This document shows, in pieces, positions 10,146-19,346 of a stretch of DNA of 61,434 nucleotides. A program made the position numbers and the translations under genes. Every line of letters starts with the position of its first letter. Within the stretch, counting starts at the first letter, position 1. Origin of the DNA: Magnetococcales bacterium (GTDB lineage: Bacteria > Pseudomonadota > Magnetococcia > Magnetococcales > JADFWU01); NCBI GenBank assembly GCA_015234045.1, contig JADFWU010000019.1, positions 1-61,434 of the forward strand. Reading direction: 5' to 3'. Below the pieces are notes generated by a model. The model was not told the origin of the DNA, did not search any database, and worked only from the letters and a program-made list of their open reading frames with translations.

Positions 10146-11591
10146 ATGGGCACTACAGACGAATATACAGACGCTGCCGTGGACAACGCTGCTCCCACTC
10201 AAAACCAAAGATCATGGTCACCAAACCTAGATTTTAAAGACGCACTAAATGACAGGCTCGCCTGGGAATTTCGAATTAGAAGTGTAAAACGGCTATTCAA
10301 AGACAGTGTCGCAACACCATTAAAAAACTTGGAGCAATTGGATACGACCTCTGGTCGCCCCATTGATGTTGTCACACAGATCGCAAAAACAGCCGAACTT
10401 TATGATATAGAAGAACTCAAATCGCTTAATGCTATTGAGAAAAGGTTGTCCGACAAGGAAAAGCTTGATGGCGGTCACAGCCTGGCAATAACGGCCCTCT
10501 TTGAGCTGCATCTTGCGCTGGATAAAATCCAACTATCCGTTGGAAAATTAGACGATATTTCTTTCACATTAACGGATAACAAATACTCTCTTATCGTACC
10601 GCTGGAAACCATACTTAATAAATTATACGCCCTTCTCCTCCCTCCCTCTGGGCCTCAAACCTATTTAGTCACCACACACTCAAAAGCACTGCCATCCATC
10701 ACTGATTTTGAAGCCGAAGGAGATGGATTCTATATTCTAAGCCTTGCACCGCGACAGGCAAACAAACCTAGAAATGGTGTATTTCTAGCACTACATGAAT
10801 TTTCGCATAAAATTTGTGAATATGTTCGCCTGCCGTTACCCCATTCTGACTCAGAGCCTAACCCAATGACACCAACCATTGCTTTCGAATCTTGGGCCGG
10901 AGAAAAGCTGGAACTATACAGAACAAACGCGGAAGAGCTTGGAGAGATCCCAGGCATGGAAGCATATGACCTTGGCGAACACCAAGATCTTAACGACATC
11001 AAATCATCATACAAAACGTATACATACGCTGATGGTTCGGAAGAACCATACACTTACTCGCCAGACGATATAATTTCGGGAATAGTCACCAACCATCTTG
11101 TAGAATATTTTTGCGATGCTCTGCCCGTCAGACTCCTTGGAAAAGAGAATTGCGAAGCCACTTTAACTGCATTGGTTGATGAGTTTCTGTCAAGAGCACA
11201 CAACCCCCCAACATTTTCCCATCCGGAAAACTGGCGCCGAATGGCGTTCGCGACATCAACAGCTGAAAAAATGGGCTGGAGAGCTGATAACGCCCCGTCT
11301 AACCATAGGAAGTTTGTTAGATCTATAATCCGTGCTTCCGCGCCCCCTATTACAGCAAAAGAACAGAAAGACCTGGAAAAACAATATCGAGAACAAGGGC
11401 GAGGATTTGAGAGGTTTATCGCAAAACCAATTTCAGAAAAGAGCATCGGATACCATGCATGGGCTCAAAAGATCGTCACCGCCCTGCTTCCTGAAGTAAA
11501 TTTGATGATCAAAAACTGTGCTGAACATATTGAACGCTCTGACTCCGAAGCCTGCAAAGAATTGAGAGACCTCGCTCATAATACTCTCTAA
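10146..11591 (+). CDS. Putative zinc-dependent metallopeptidase, unknown family
   Basis: This 481-residue protein has a zincin motif, LALHEFSHKI, with HEFSH at residues 217-221. A downstream acidic segment, LVEYFCDAL, has Glu at about 320 and could supply the third zinc ligand in gluzincin fashion. The motif sits in a predicted helix next to a hydrophobic strand (NGVFLALHE), as expected for a real active site. No signal peptide or transmembrane segment is visible, so it probably acts in the cytoplasm. Translation starts at ATG 10146, with AAGGTG 5 nt upstream. It is paired with the 147-residue protein before it. The peptidase call rests on the motif only. The substrate is unknown; cleavage of its neighbour or of a phage or host protein are possibilities. 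Confidence 0.55.
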   Translation: MGTTDEYTDAAVDNAAPTQNQRSWSPNLDFKDALNDRLAWEFRIRSVKRLFKDSVATPLKNLEQLDTTSGRPIDVVTQIAKTAELYDIEELKSLNAIEKRLSDKEKLDGGHSLAITALFELHLALDKIQLSVGKLDDISFTLTDNKYSLIVPLETILNKLYALLLPPSGPQTYLVTTHSKALPSITDFEAEGDGFYILSLAPRQANKPRNGVFLALHEFSHKICEYVRLPLPHSDSEPNPMTPTIAFESWAGEKLELYRTNAEELGEIPGMEAYDLGEHQDLNDIKSSYKTYTYADGSEEPYTYSPDDIISGIVTNHLVEYFCDALPVRLLGKENCEATLTALVDEFLSRAHNPPTFSHPENWRRMAFATSTAEKMGWRADNAPSNHRKFVRSIIRASAPPITAKEQKDLEKQYREQGRGFERFIAKPISEKSIGYHAWAQKIVTALLPEVNLMIKNCAEHIERSDSEACKELRDLAHNTL

Positions 11592-11689
11592 ATCCCTCCG
11601 TTTTTTCACACATTCTCACATTTTTTTGATATCGTGGTCTCTGAACTTATATTGCCCATCATTAGTCTGACATATAAAAAGCCTGAACT

Positions 11690-11715
11690 TTATAAACCCT
11701 TAAAATTGTTTATAA
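11690..11715 (+). promoter_or_regulatory. 8-bp dyad upstream of the third cassette gene
   Basis: TTATAAAC (11690-11697) and GTTTATAA (11708-11715) form a perfect inverted repeat with a 10-nt spacer, 148 bp before the TTG start at 11863. Both arms contain -10-like TATAA sequences. It may be a promoter/operator giving the third gene separate control, or simply AT-rich symmetry. Confidence 0.3.
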
Positions 11716-11862
11716 GACACGGTTACATGTTAGGAGATTCTCTAATTTTTCATTGAAGAATCAACGTTTCGTAATTGGCAAGTTGATACTCTACCAGGAT
11801 GTGTTTCCATGCATCTTTAAAGCAAGAGAATTTCCGCAACTGATTAACTGAGGCGTTGAACA

Positions 11863-13197
11863 TTGGCTACTGCTCCCCACCACAAATTATCTGACACAGC
11901 ATCCTTGCGGAAGTTTGCCGAGGATATGGCCGCTATTATTGTCAGTGGCAAGGAGCCAAGCACTTTCCAGGAGATGGGCAGCGTTAAACTGCGTGCACCC
12001 CTTCCCACTGATAGCAATCCCACCCACTGGTACTCTAATCTCAATGAACATATCGTCTCATTACACGATATGGCCAAAATCATACTCTCCTCATCCAACA
12101 AATTTGCTTCTCAGGTGCAGCTTGAGGCCATTATTGAGCCTTTCTTAAAGAAAATATCCTGGGCATGGGGTGAAGCACGTGTTTGCGTTATGGCACAAGC
12201 ATCACAGGAGCTGTCACGCACCATTGAACCGCTTTATCCCAATCTTTTTATGGAAGGTAATACGCACTGGGTGGGTGGGTTTTTGCCGGCTGTCATATCG
12301 TTTTTTGTTCCAGATCCCGAAACCGCCAAACCAGAGTCACGGCTCCAGTTGCTGGTTTCAACCAAAGGCGGCATTGCTGACGTATTGAACACTATGGAAC
12401 AACACTTGCCGACACTTCTGGACGGATTGCCCTCTCAAGCCTATATGTTGGCCGCTCTGCCTAATGTGCATCCTTTTGATAAAAAATGCTCGTTAAAATC
12501 ATTTCGAAGACTAAGAAGACTCCTGGTCCAGGCAAACAAACTTGAGGTTGACGTGTGCTGCATGACTGTTGATGTACCATTCTTCTGGCCTGCAATGCAC
12601 CGTAATAGCACAGCACACTCCAAAGAAGCTCTATCCATTCAGAAAAAATTTCTATCAGGCGACAAGATCATTCTTCTACCGGAATTAGGGAAAAAAACAA
12701 ATCCAAGCCCCAAGAGACCTCTGTTAATGTCAGTCAGAAGCTCAGGGGTTGAGTGGATAGCCAGTGTAAGCAGTTCCTACCTGACCAGCTTACAGGATGG
12801 TGCTGACGGAAGCCATCATAAGAACTTTTCATCTTTCGTCTCTGGCTTGGAAAGCTGGGGCCCCAACCTTGAAATGCCACAGCCGGATAAAACCTGGGCT
12901 GGACGTATCGGTCTAACCAACCACAAAGCTCTTCAGAAGGCGCTTACCACCCTCTATCCAGAACGAACTCTGGACAGCGATGAACAGATACTTGCAACCT
13001 TTAACCCTCTGCTACATGACCTTAAAACCATTCTCCAGTGGGCGGAACAGTATCAGGACTCAGCTTTCCCTTTTGATACGCCAGACTATAATGGCCTTTC
13101 TCAGGAACGATTTGAAGAGCTTGCCAGTTTTGCAAGGAGTATTGCCAAAATTTCCCACTCACATCAGAAACCGACTCATTTTGATGATACTCTATGA
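11863..13197 (+). CDS. Hypothetical protein, third gene of the orphan cassette
   Basis: This 444-residue soluble protein has no family I recognise. It starts at a TTG with GAGG 9 nt upstream. Notable are a predominantly helical N-terminus, a central segment of alternating hydrophobics (GFLPAVISFFVPDP, QLLVSTKGGIADVL), a cluster of cysteines (LEVDVCCMTVDVPFF), and a C-terminal part with AGRIGLTNHKALQKALTTLY. No catalytic motif is evident. It is separated from the putative peptidase gene by 271 bp, so it may be independently transcribed. It ends convergently 24 bp from the desuccinylase-like gene, with a 16-bp palindrome right after the stop. Confidence 0.65.
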   Translation: MATAPHHKLSDTASLRKFAEDMAAIIVSGKEPSTFQEMGSVKLRAPLPTDSNPTHWYSNLNEHIVSLHDMAKIILSSSNKFASQVQLEAIIEPFLKKISWAWGEARVCVMAQASQELSRTIEPLYPNLFMEGNTHWVGGFLPAVISFFVPDPETAKPESRLQLLVSTKGGIADVLNTMEQHLPTLLDGLPSQAYMLAALPNVHPFDKKCSLKSFRRLRRLLVQANKLEVDVCCMTVDVPFFWPAMHRNSTAHSKEALSIQKKFLSGDKIILLPELGKKTNPSPKRPLLMSVRSSGVEWIASVSSSYLTSLQDGADGSHHKNFSSFVSGLESWGPNLEMPQPDKTWAGRIGLTNHKALQKALTTLYPERTLDSDEQILATFNPLLHDLKTILQWAEQYQDSAFPFDTPDYNGLSQERFEELASFARSIAKISHSHQKPTHFDDTL

Positions 13198-13213
13198 CAA
13201 TGAAATTTCATTG
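13198..13213. repeat. 16-bp perfect palindrome between convergent genes
   Basis: CAATGAAATTTCATTG is a perfect palindrome beginning at the base after the TGA of the 444-residue protein, followed by AAAAATA. It lies between convergent genes. It could help end transcription or bind a dimeric protein. It has no loop and no downstream T-run, so it is not a canonical terminator. Confidence 0.45.
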
Positions 13214-13220
13214 AAAAATA

Positions 13221-14303
13221 CTATGACACCATCCAGACAGGCACAGCTTTGGTAGAGTCGGAATCATAGTCCAATTCTTCATGGAAAATATCCACTTTCT
13301 CTTCCACAGACTCTGAATTCTTCGCAAAGGCGACATGGAACAGCGCGTCTCCCTGGTTCACTACAGGAAGATTGTTGCTACCAATGACAATGCCTTCCCG
13401 TTGAGCGACAACTTCAACTTCAGACGCGCCAATCGGATCACTTACCGTGGCCAAAAGCTGGCCAGGTTCGACATGCGCACCAAGCGCACAATCATGCCTG
13501 AACATGCCGCTGATCGGTGCTCTGAGCCAAGAACTATTGGACGAAATCAGAGGTGCAATTGGCGGTTTAGTCAGTTTGGAGCCTCTGATCATGCCAAGGT
13601 GTTTCATGACATTCAGTACACCCCGAACGCCGGCTCTGATGGCCATTTCATCGAAACGCAACGCTTCACCACATTCATAAAGAATCGTCTGAACACCACG
13701 CTCGGTCGCCGCATGACGCAACGAACCAGAACGTAATGTGGTGTTGAGAATGACAGGCACACCAAAAGCTTGCGCCATTTCGGTAATCTTGAGATCACAG
13801 CAGTGTGCACGGATTTGAGGAAGGTTCGAACGGTGTAGAGAACCCGTATGAAGATCAATACCATAGTCACAACGGTCAACCACTTCTGCCATAAACAGAT
13901 GGGCCAGCCGTGAGGCCAAAGAACCGTTTGGCGAACCAGGAAAAGTCCGGTTAAGATCACGGCGATCTGGCAAATAACGACTTCTATTTAAAAAACCAAA
14001 AACATTGACGATAGGAGCCGCAATCAATGTCCCGCGCAGATGACGCACAGCAGGAGCATTCAAAACACGTCGAATGATCTCAACACCATTGAGTTCATCA
14101 CCATGAATCGCCGCACTGAGGAAAAGAGTCGGACCAGCGAAATGACCCCGTTTTACCTGTAATGAGAGCGTTACAGGCGTATGCGTGTAAAGCATGGCAA
14201 CTGGAATATCAATGGGCACACGCTTCCCAGGCGCAACCTCATGTGACGCAATTGTTATCGGCCCCTGCCTGGTTCTTGTCCTACTACCCTCTGTTTGGCT
14301 CAT
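13221..14303 (-). CDS. Succinylglutamate desuccinylase/aspartoacylase family zinc hydrolase
   Basis: This 360-residue member of the AstE/AspA branch of M14-like zinc carboxypeptidases has zinc ligands visible in [10 protein letters not shown] (H and E) and YGIDLHTGS (H), with [20 protein letters not shown] in between. A C-terminal about 80-residue beta-rich domain ([11 protein letters not shown]...) resembles a lipoyl-like fold. It is the last gene of a rimB-rimK-desuccinylase operon, overlapping rimK by 4 bp (ATGA). In context it probably hydrolyses an amide on an amino-acid or peptide product linked to the RimK ligase. A role in arginine catabolism (AstE) is unlikely because no other ast genes are present. 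Confidence 0.85.
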   Translation of the reverse strand: MSQTEGSRTRTRQGPITIASHEVAPGKRVPIDIPVAMLYTHTPVTLSLQVKRGHFAGPTLFLSAAIHGDELNGVEIIRRVLNAPAVRHLRGTLIAAPIVNVFGFLNRSRYLPDRRDLNRTFPGSPNGSLASRLAHLFMAEVVDRCDYGIDLHTGSLHRSNLPQIRAHCCDLKITEMAQAFGVPVILNTTLRSGSLRHAATERGVQTILYECGEALRFDEMAIRAGVRGVLNVMKHLGMIRGSKLTKPPIAPLISSNSSWLRAPISGMFRHDCALGAHVEPGQLLATVSDPIGASEVEVVAQREGIVIGSNNLPVVNQGDALFHVAFAKNSESVEEKVDIFHEELDYDSDSTKAVPVWMVS

Positions 14304-15211
14304 GACTTTGGTGTTCTCTTACGCCTGGTCTGCTTGGCCTTGAGCTGTTTTTCCATATGGATAATGATCTTGCTGGCGATATCAAGATTTGTGGCTTTTT
14401 CGATACCTTCAAGACCAGGAGATGAATTCACCTCCATAATGACTGGTCCGTGATTGGAACGTAACATATCCACACCACCTACCCGCAAACCAAGCGTTTT
14501 GCAAGCACGTACCGCCGTGGAGCGCTCCTCCGGTGTTATTTTAATGGAAACAGCACTACCACCTCGATGCAGATTTGAACGAAACTCTCCCTTGGCTCCC
14601 TGACGCTTCATGGAAGCAACGACACGGTCTCCAATGACCAGACAGCGAATATCCGCACCGCCCGCTTCTTTAATGTACTCCTGAACCATGATATTGGCAT
14701 TCAACCCCCGAAGCGCTTCAATAACGCTTTTGGCAGATTGAACCGTTTCCGCAAGAATGACCCCAATACCCTGCGTTCCTTCCAACATTTTAATGACCAA
14801 AGGAACACCACCGACCATCTCAATCAGATCATCAGTGAATTGTGTGGAATTGGAGAAACCGGTAACCGGAAGCCCAAGACCTGCACGAGATAACAATTGC
14901 AGTGAACGCAACTTGTCTCTGGACCGAGATATTGATTGTGCATCGTTCAATGGATAAACACCCAACATCTCAAATTGGGTCAAAACTGCCAGCCCATAGA
15001 AGGTGATGGATGAACCAATGCGTGGGATAACCGCGTCAAACCCTTCCAATACCTCACCCTTATACCGAATATCCGGCCGGTGTGAGGTGATGTTCATATA
15101 GACTTTCAGTGTATCAATGACCTTTATCTCATGCCCACGAGCCACTGCGGCTTCAACCAAACGCTTGTGTGAGTAAAGACCCGCATTTCGAGCCAACATG
15201 GCGATTTTCAT
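14300..15211 (-). CDS. rimK: RimK-type ATP-grasp glutamate ligase
   Basis: This 303-residue ATP-grasp enzyme of the RimK family adds glutamate residues to the C-terminus of ribosomal protein S6, or forms related peptides. It begins [20 protein letters not shown] and shows the [20 protein letters not shown] hinge, the nucleotide-binding lysine region [33 protein letters not shown], and the metal-binding end [17 protein letters not shown]. Its 4-bp overlaps with rimB upstream and the desuccinylase gene downstream indicate one operon. The operon resembles pseudomonad rimABK, in which RimK modifies S6 and RimB opposes it. Confidence 0.93.
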   Translation of the reverse strand: MKIAMLARNAGLYSHKRLVEAAVARGHEIKVIDTLKVYMNITSHRPDIRYKGEVLEGFDAVIPRIGSSITFYGLAVLTQFEMLGVYPLNDAQSISRSRDKLRSLQLLSRAGLGLPVTGFSNSTQFTDDLIEMVGGVPLVIKMLEGTQGIGVILAETVQSAKSVIEALRGLNANIMVQEYIKEAGGADIRCLVIGDRVVASMKRQGAKGEFRSNLHRGGSAVSIKITPEERSTAVRACKTLGLRVGGVDMLRSNHGPVIMEVNSSPGLEGIEKATNLDIASKIIIHMEKQLKAKQTRRKRTPKS

Positions 15212-15744
15212 ATACTATCCTCATCATCTGATGTTTCGTCTTCAGAGATTATGTTGTCACGCTCTTGATGGAAAGCGTATCGCGTTTTGTGTGAAAGATT
15301 GGGATCTACAAGACATCTGTTACGCATGGCATTGCGTCCAATGAGCATACGAAAACCCATTTGTTCCCGAGACGATAGAGTGAGCTCAATAGGCCAAATC
15401 TGTTCGCCTATTTTAATAATTGTCTCTACCACGTACCGTTTTTCATTGGTGCCATTTGAACTTCTGATATTTCGTTCGTCCAAAAGAGGCGCGATACAGG
15501 TAATCTTTCTATGGTCAGATTTATGGTCCGGTTCAACAATAAAGCGCACCATGGCCACTTTATTTTCTTCAAAAGGCTCAAGTTCGAATGCATGTAGAGA
15601 TGAGGTACGCGCCCCTGTATCAATCTTGGCTTTTATGCTTTCAATACCTAACGCAGGCAGGCCGACCCACTCTTGCCAGCCTATAATCATTTTTTTCTGC
15701 TGTTGCCAGAGCACATTCTGGCCCGGGTGTGTCACTTTTGGCAT
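15208..15744 (-). CDS. rimB: RimB-like retropepsin-fold protease
   Basis: This protein of about 178 residues belongs to the family labelled 'ATP-dependent zinc protease', which in fact has a retropepsin-like DTGA motif: [19 protein letters not shown]. Conserved family parts are [15 protein letters not shown] near the N-terminus and [19 protein letters not shown] near the C-terminus. In pseudomonads RimB acts with RimK in controlling glutamate tails on S6. The second ATG (15744) was preferred because GAGG lies 8 nt before it; an ATG two codons upstream leaves too little room. It is first gene of the operon, overlapping rimK by 4 bp. Confidence 0.85.
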   Translation of the reverse strand: MPKVTHPGQNVLWQQQKKMIIGWQEWVGLPALGIESIKAKIDTGARTSSLHAFELEPFEENKVAMVRFIVEPDHKSDHRKITCIAPLLDERNIRSSNGTNEKRYVVETIIKIGEQIWPIELTLSSREQMGFRMLIGRNAMRNRCLVDPNLSHKTRYAFHQERDNIISEDETSDDEDSI

Positions 15745-15778
15745 TGCCATATCCTCAATTGAGACATCATATACTCTA

Positions 15779-16369
15779 TCATATCAGGCCGTTTCTCTCC
15801 AGTTTCAGCCACTGCATGGCCATGATGGCTGTTGCAGAATTAATGTCACCGGCACGAACCATTTGCCAAGCGTCATCAAAAGGCAGATGAAAAAACTGGA
15901 TATCTTCGCCTTCATGCGCCAAACCACCACCGCCGTTTATCACTTGTTGGCTGTCATAGTGCGCCATGTATAGATGAATGCGTTCAGTGGTGCCAGAGGG
16001 ACTGATAAAATAATCAAACAGCGGTTGAATTTTCTGGATTTTCAGACCGGTCTCCTCTTCGATCTCTCGTTGCGCCACGGCTTGATGATCGGATTCACCG
16101 TCACAAGCACCGGCGACAATCTCCACACACCACCCCTGACCATCCGCCATATGAGCACCAATTCGAAACTGACGGATCAAACCAACATAATCATTTTCTG
16201 GATCATAAAGGATAATCGCCACCGCCTCGCCTCGCTCCAGACATTCGAAGCTCATGGGCGGATTCATGGTGCCATCGAAGCGTTCATACTCCAGTTCAAT
16301 CTGTTGAAGTTGAAAGAATCCTTTATGACAATCCTCAATTTTGTGAACTTTTACTTTCATTGCATCCAT
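15779..16369 (-). CDS. nudF: NUDIX hydrolase, ADP-ribose pyrophosphatase type
   Basis: This 196-residue NUDIX protein probably hydrolyses ADP-ribose or a related sugar nucleotide. The Nudix helix is AVAQREIEEETGL, preceded by EIVAGACDGES as in NudF (the spacing before REIEEETG is shifted by one residue relative to the E. coli enzyme). The N-terminal half has the expected beta-rich domain (CHKGFFQLQQIELEYERFDG, ERGEAVAIILYDP) and FDYFISPSGTTERIHLYMA follows the helix. It lies 34 bp upstream of rimB on the same strand and may be in the same transcript. It is divergent from pyrR. Confidence 0.88.
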   Translation of the reverse strand: MDAMKVKVHKIEDCHKGFFQLQQIELEYERFDGTMNPPMSFECLERGEAVAIILYDPENDYVGLIRQFRIGAHMADGQGWCVEIVAGACDGESDHQAVAQREIEEETGLKIQKIQPLFDYFISPSGTTERIHLYMAHYDSQQVINGGGGLAHEGEDIQFFHLPFDDAWQMVRAGDINSATAIMAMQWLKLERNGLI

Positions 16370-16460
16370 CCCATGACTTGAAACCTGCCCTCACTTGCCC
16401 CACAATGGCCAGCCAAGCGGCACTTTACTTACTGTTTTATTCATTATCGGACATTTTTCA

Positions 16461-17006
16461 ATGCCCAACCAGCGTGAAGAAACTCTTCTAACTCCGCAAC
16501 AAACCATCGAAACCATTGATGATATGGCAAAGCGCATTCATGCCGACATTACCCGGCCTGAGAAACGTGTTGTTGTCGGTATTCGACGTGGCGGTGCCAT
16601 GGTGGCGGAGATGGTCCAGCAACGCCTTAATACCCTGTTGGGCATTGAACTGCCTATCGGCTATCTGGATATTACCTTTTATCGGGATGATCTGGATACT
16701 GTTGGCCCTAATCCGGTTGTGGGCGCAACCGATCTTACAATGAATATTGATGATCAGCGTATTATCCTGGTGGATGATGTGCTTTTCTCTGGCCGAACCA
16801 TTCGGGCAGCACTCAATGCGCTGTTTGATTATGGACGACCCGAAATCGTAGACCTTATGGTTCTGGTGGATCGCGGAGGCCGTCAACTGCCTATCCAACC
16901 CGATTATGTCGGCAAGGTGGTCAAAACAGAGGAAAATAGCCGAGAATCCATTAAATTGGTTAAAAGCGGAGACGAAAAGCTCACGGTGGTACGTCGTTTT
17001 TTGTGA
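16461..17006 (+). CDS. pyrR: PyrR, pyrimidine regulator / uracil phosphoribosyltransferase
   Basis: This 181-residue member of the type I phosphoribosyltransferase fold has the PRPP loop VDDVLFSGRTIRAAL and the family regions VVVGIRRGGAMVAEMVQ and GYLDITFYRDDL. PyrR senses UMP/UTP; in Gram-positives it binds pyr mRNA, and it also has uracil phosphoribosyltransferase activity. The start at ATG 16461 removes 22 non-conserved residues. It is first in the pyrR-pyrB-pyrC-pyrK run. I saw no clear PyrR attenuation structure in the short region before it, so any regulation here may differ from the Bacillus model. Confidence 0.93.
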   Translation: MPNQREETLLTPQQTIETIDDMAKRIHADITRPEKRVVVGIRRGGAMVAEMVQQRLNTLLGIELPIGYLDITFYRDDLDTVGPNPVVGATDLTMNIDDQRIILVDDVLFSGRTIRAALNALFDYGRPEIVDLMVLVDRGGRQLPIQPDYVGKVVKTEENSRESIKLVKSGDEKLTVVRRFL

Positions 17007-17047
17007 CGTGGATTATGATGGTTTGACAGCGAGTACGGTTAGGCTAA

Positions 17048-18016
17048 ATGACTTCAGGCACACAGGTTTGGGATCGCAAACACCTTATTAGCATGTCGGA
17101 TGTGACCCGTGATGAAATCGGTCACATTCTCGAAACCGCAGCCTCCATGCGTGAGGTGAATCGTCGGGAGATTAAGAAGGTTCCTACCCTTCGTGGTAAA
17201 ACCGTTATCAATCTGTTTTACGAAAATTCAACACGTACACGCACATCCTTTGAACTGGCGGGCAAACGCATGTCAGCGGATGTGATCAATGTTTCCGTCA
17301 GTACCAGTTCTGTCGCCAAAGGCGAGACCCTTTTGGACACCCTGGAAACACTCCAGGCCATGACCCCGGATTTGCTGGTGCTTCGCCATCCTGAATCCGG
17401 TGCTCATGCGTTTCTCAGTCGCAATCTGGACACATCGATCATCAACGCCGGTGATGGCCGCCACGAACACCCAACTCAATCCCTGTTGGACATTCTGACC
17501 ATTAAAGATCAACTGCCACTGATCGGCAAAAGAGGCTTTGAAGGCTTAAAAGTCGCCATCTGCGGTGATCTGCTCAACTCCCGCGTTGCTCGCTCCAATG
17601 CCATCGGATTGAAAACCCTCGGCGCTCATGTTCGTTGGATAGGGCCACCAACCCTGATTCCAGCACAAGCGGAAGAGGCGTTTGGTGTTGAGGTGTTCCA
17701 CGATATGGATGTAGGGCTGGAAGATGTCGATGTAGTGATGATCCTCCGCCTTCAACGCGAACGCATGCAGGGTGCCTTCATACCCAGCGTTCGGGAATAT
17801 TTCGAGTTCTGGGGCTTGAATCGTCAACGGCTGGCAAAGGCGCAACCAAACGCTATTGTCATGCATCCTGGCCCGATGAATCGTGGTGTTGAAATCGCCT
17901 CTGATGTGGCTGATGATCCTGAACGCTCGGTGATTCGCCATCAGGTGGGTAATGGTTTGGCCGTCAGAATGGCGGTTTTGTATCATTTTGCCGGATCAAG
18001 CGTCCGTAAAGGATAG
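17048..18016 (+). CDS. pyrB: Aspartate carbamoyltransferase, catalytic chain
   Basis: This 322-residue enzyme makes carbamoyl-aspartate, the second step of pyrimidine synthesis. It has the carbamoyl-phosphate site [17 protein letters not shown], the HPTQ motif in [26 protein letters not shown] and the C-terminal [11 protein letters not shown]. It lies 41 bp after pyrR and 13 bp before pyrC. There is no pyrI regulatory chain next to it, which fits the class that pairs with dihydroorotase. Confidence 0.97.
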   Translation: MTSGTQVWDRKHLISMSDVTRDEIGHILETAASMREVNRREIKKVPTLRGKTVINLFYENSTRTRTSFELAGKRMSADVINVSVSTSSVAKGETLLDTLETLQAMTPDLLVLRHPESGAHAFLSRNLDTSIINAGDGRHEHPTQSLLDILTIKDQLPLIGKRGFEGLKVAICGDLLNSRVARSNAIGLKTLGAHVRWIGPPTLIPAQAEEAFGVEVFHDMDVGLEDVDVVMILRLQRERMQGAFIPSVREYFEFWGLNRQRLAKAQPNAIVMHPGPMNRGVEIASDVADDPERSVIRHQVGNGLAVRMAVLYHFAGSSVRKG

Positions 18017-18029
18017 GAGAGAAATATCC

Positions 18030-19346
18030 ATGCAGGATCGCAACGCACTCTTGATCAAGGCTGGCCGGGTTATTGATCCCGCCAATGACCGTGACGAAAC
18101 CGCTGATATTCTCGTTGTTGACGGCACTATCCAGGATATTGGCCGTCTGACAGATATTCCAGCCGATACCGAAATTATTGATGCCGATGGCCTGACCGTT
18201 ATTCCGGGTCTGGTGGATATGCATGTCCATCTCCGCGATCCCGGTTACGAATACAAGGAGACCATCGCCGGTGGCAGTGAAGCCGCCGCAGCCGGTGGCG
18301 TAACCGCCATGGCCACCATGGCCAACACCAAACCGGTTGCCGATGATATTACCGTCATCCGTTTTATCCTGGAAAAAGCACGCCTTGAAAGCTTGGTTAA
18401 CATCTTTCCCATCGGTGCCATTTCCAAAGGACTGAAAGGGGATGAGATCACCGAAATGGGCCTGTTGAAAAAAGCCGGTTGTGTGGCTTTTTCTGATGAT
18501 GGTTTTCCGGTGATGAAAAGCGGTGTCATGCGGCGTGCGTTGGAGTATTCCCGCGCCTTTGATGTTCCGGTCATTCAACATGCCGAAGATCTCTCTCTGG
18601 TTGGCTGCGGCTGCATGAATGAGGGCTTGATCTGCTCACGCCTTGGTTTGCAAGGCATTCCCAACGCCTCGGAAGCGATTATTGTTGATCGGGATCTTCG
18701 CTTGGCAGAGCTGACCGGCGGACGCTATCATGTGGCCCATATTTCCACTCTGGAAGCTATGGAAGCAGTCGGAAAAGCTCAGAAAAAAGGCTTGCGCGTC
18801 ACATGTGAAGCCGCACCACACCATTTTACCCTCACCGATACCGATATCGGCGATTACAACACCAATGCCAAAATGGCACCGCCGTTACGCAGTCAACAAG
18901 ACCGCAATGCCATTCGTGAAGGATTGGCCAGAGGCATCATCACCGCCATTGCCACCGATCACGCGCCACATGACGAGGATAGCAAGCGGGTTGAGTTCTG
19001 CAACGCATCCAACGGCGTGGTGGGATTGGAAACCATGCTGCCCTTGACCTTGGCTCTGGTACGAGACGGTGTTTTAACCTGGAAACAAGCCATTGCCGCC
19101 GTGAGTTGGAATCCTGCCGGCATTCTGGGTATCAATCGCGGTACGCTCTCCATTGGACGGCCGGCTGATATCACTATTCTGGCACCCGAAGAGAGATGGA
19201 CTGTGACCAAAGCTGCCCTGCACGGCACGGCGAAAAACTCCTGTTTCATCGGTCATACCATGCGCGGACAGGTGCAAAAGACGCTGGTTTCCGGTCGTCT
19301 TGTCTACAGTAGTGAACGCGGCATCATTCGTGAGTCGGCCTTGTGA
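18030..19346 (+). CDS. pyrC: Dihydroorotase, class I
   Basis: This 438-residue metal-dependent amidohydrolase closes carbamoyl-aspartate to dihydroorotate. It shows the metal site DMHVHLRDPG, the conserved GGSEAAAAGGVTAMATMANT, His residues in VIQHAEDL and YHVAHISTLEA, and ATDHAPHDEDSK with the catalytic Asp. An active rather than degenerate (PyrC') chain is expected because the HxH and D residues are intact. The start at ATG 18030 has GGAGAG just upstream. It overlaps pyrK by 4 bp. Confidence 0.97.
   Translation: MQDRNALLIKAGRVIDPANDRDETADILVVDGTIQDIGRLTDIPADTEIIDADGLTVIPGLVDMHVHLRDPGYEYKETIAGGSEAAAAGGVTAMATMANTKPVADDITVIRFILEKARLESLVNIFPIGAISKGLKGDEITEMGLLKKAGCVAFSDDGFPVMKSGVMRRALEYSRAFDVPVIQHAEDLSLVGCGCMNEGLICSRLGLQGIPNASEAIIVDRDLRLAELTGGRYHVAHISTLEAMEAVGKAQKKGLRVTCEAAPHHFTLTDTDIGDYNTNAKMAPPLRSQQDRNAIREGLARGIITAIATDHAPHDEDSKRVEFCNASNGVVGLETMLPLTLALVRDGVLTWKQAIAAVSWNPAGILGINRGTLSIGRPADITILAPEERWTVTKAALHGTAKNSCFIGHTMRGQVQKTLVSGRLVYSSERGIIRESAL

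Noticed and set aside
16370-16460. PyrR-controlled attenuator before pyrR
   Set aside because: The short leader shows no terminator/antiterminator pair and no recognisable PyrR-binding loop.
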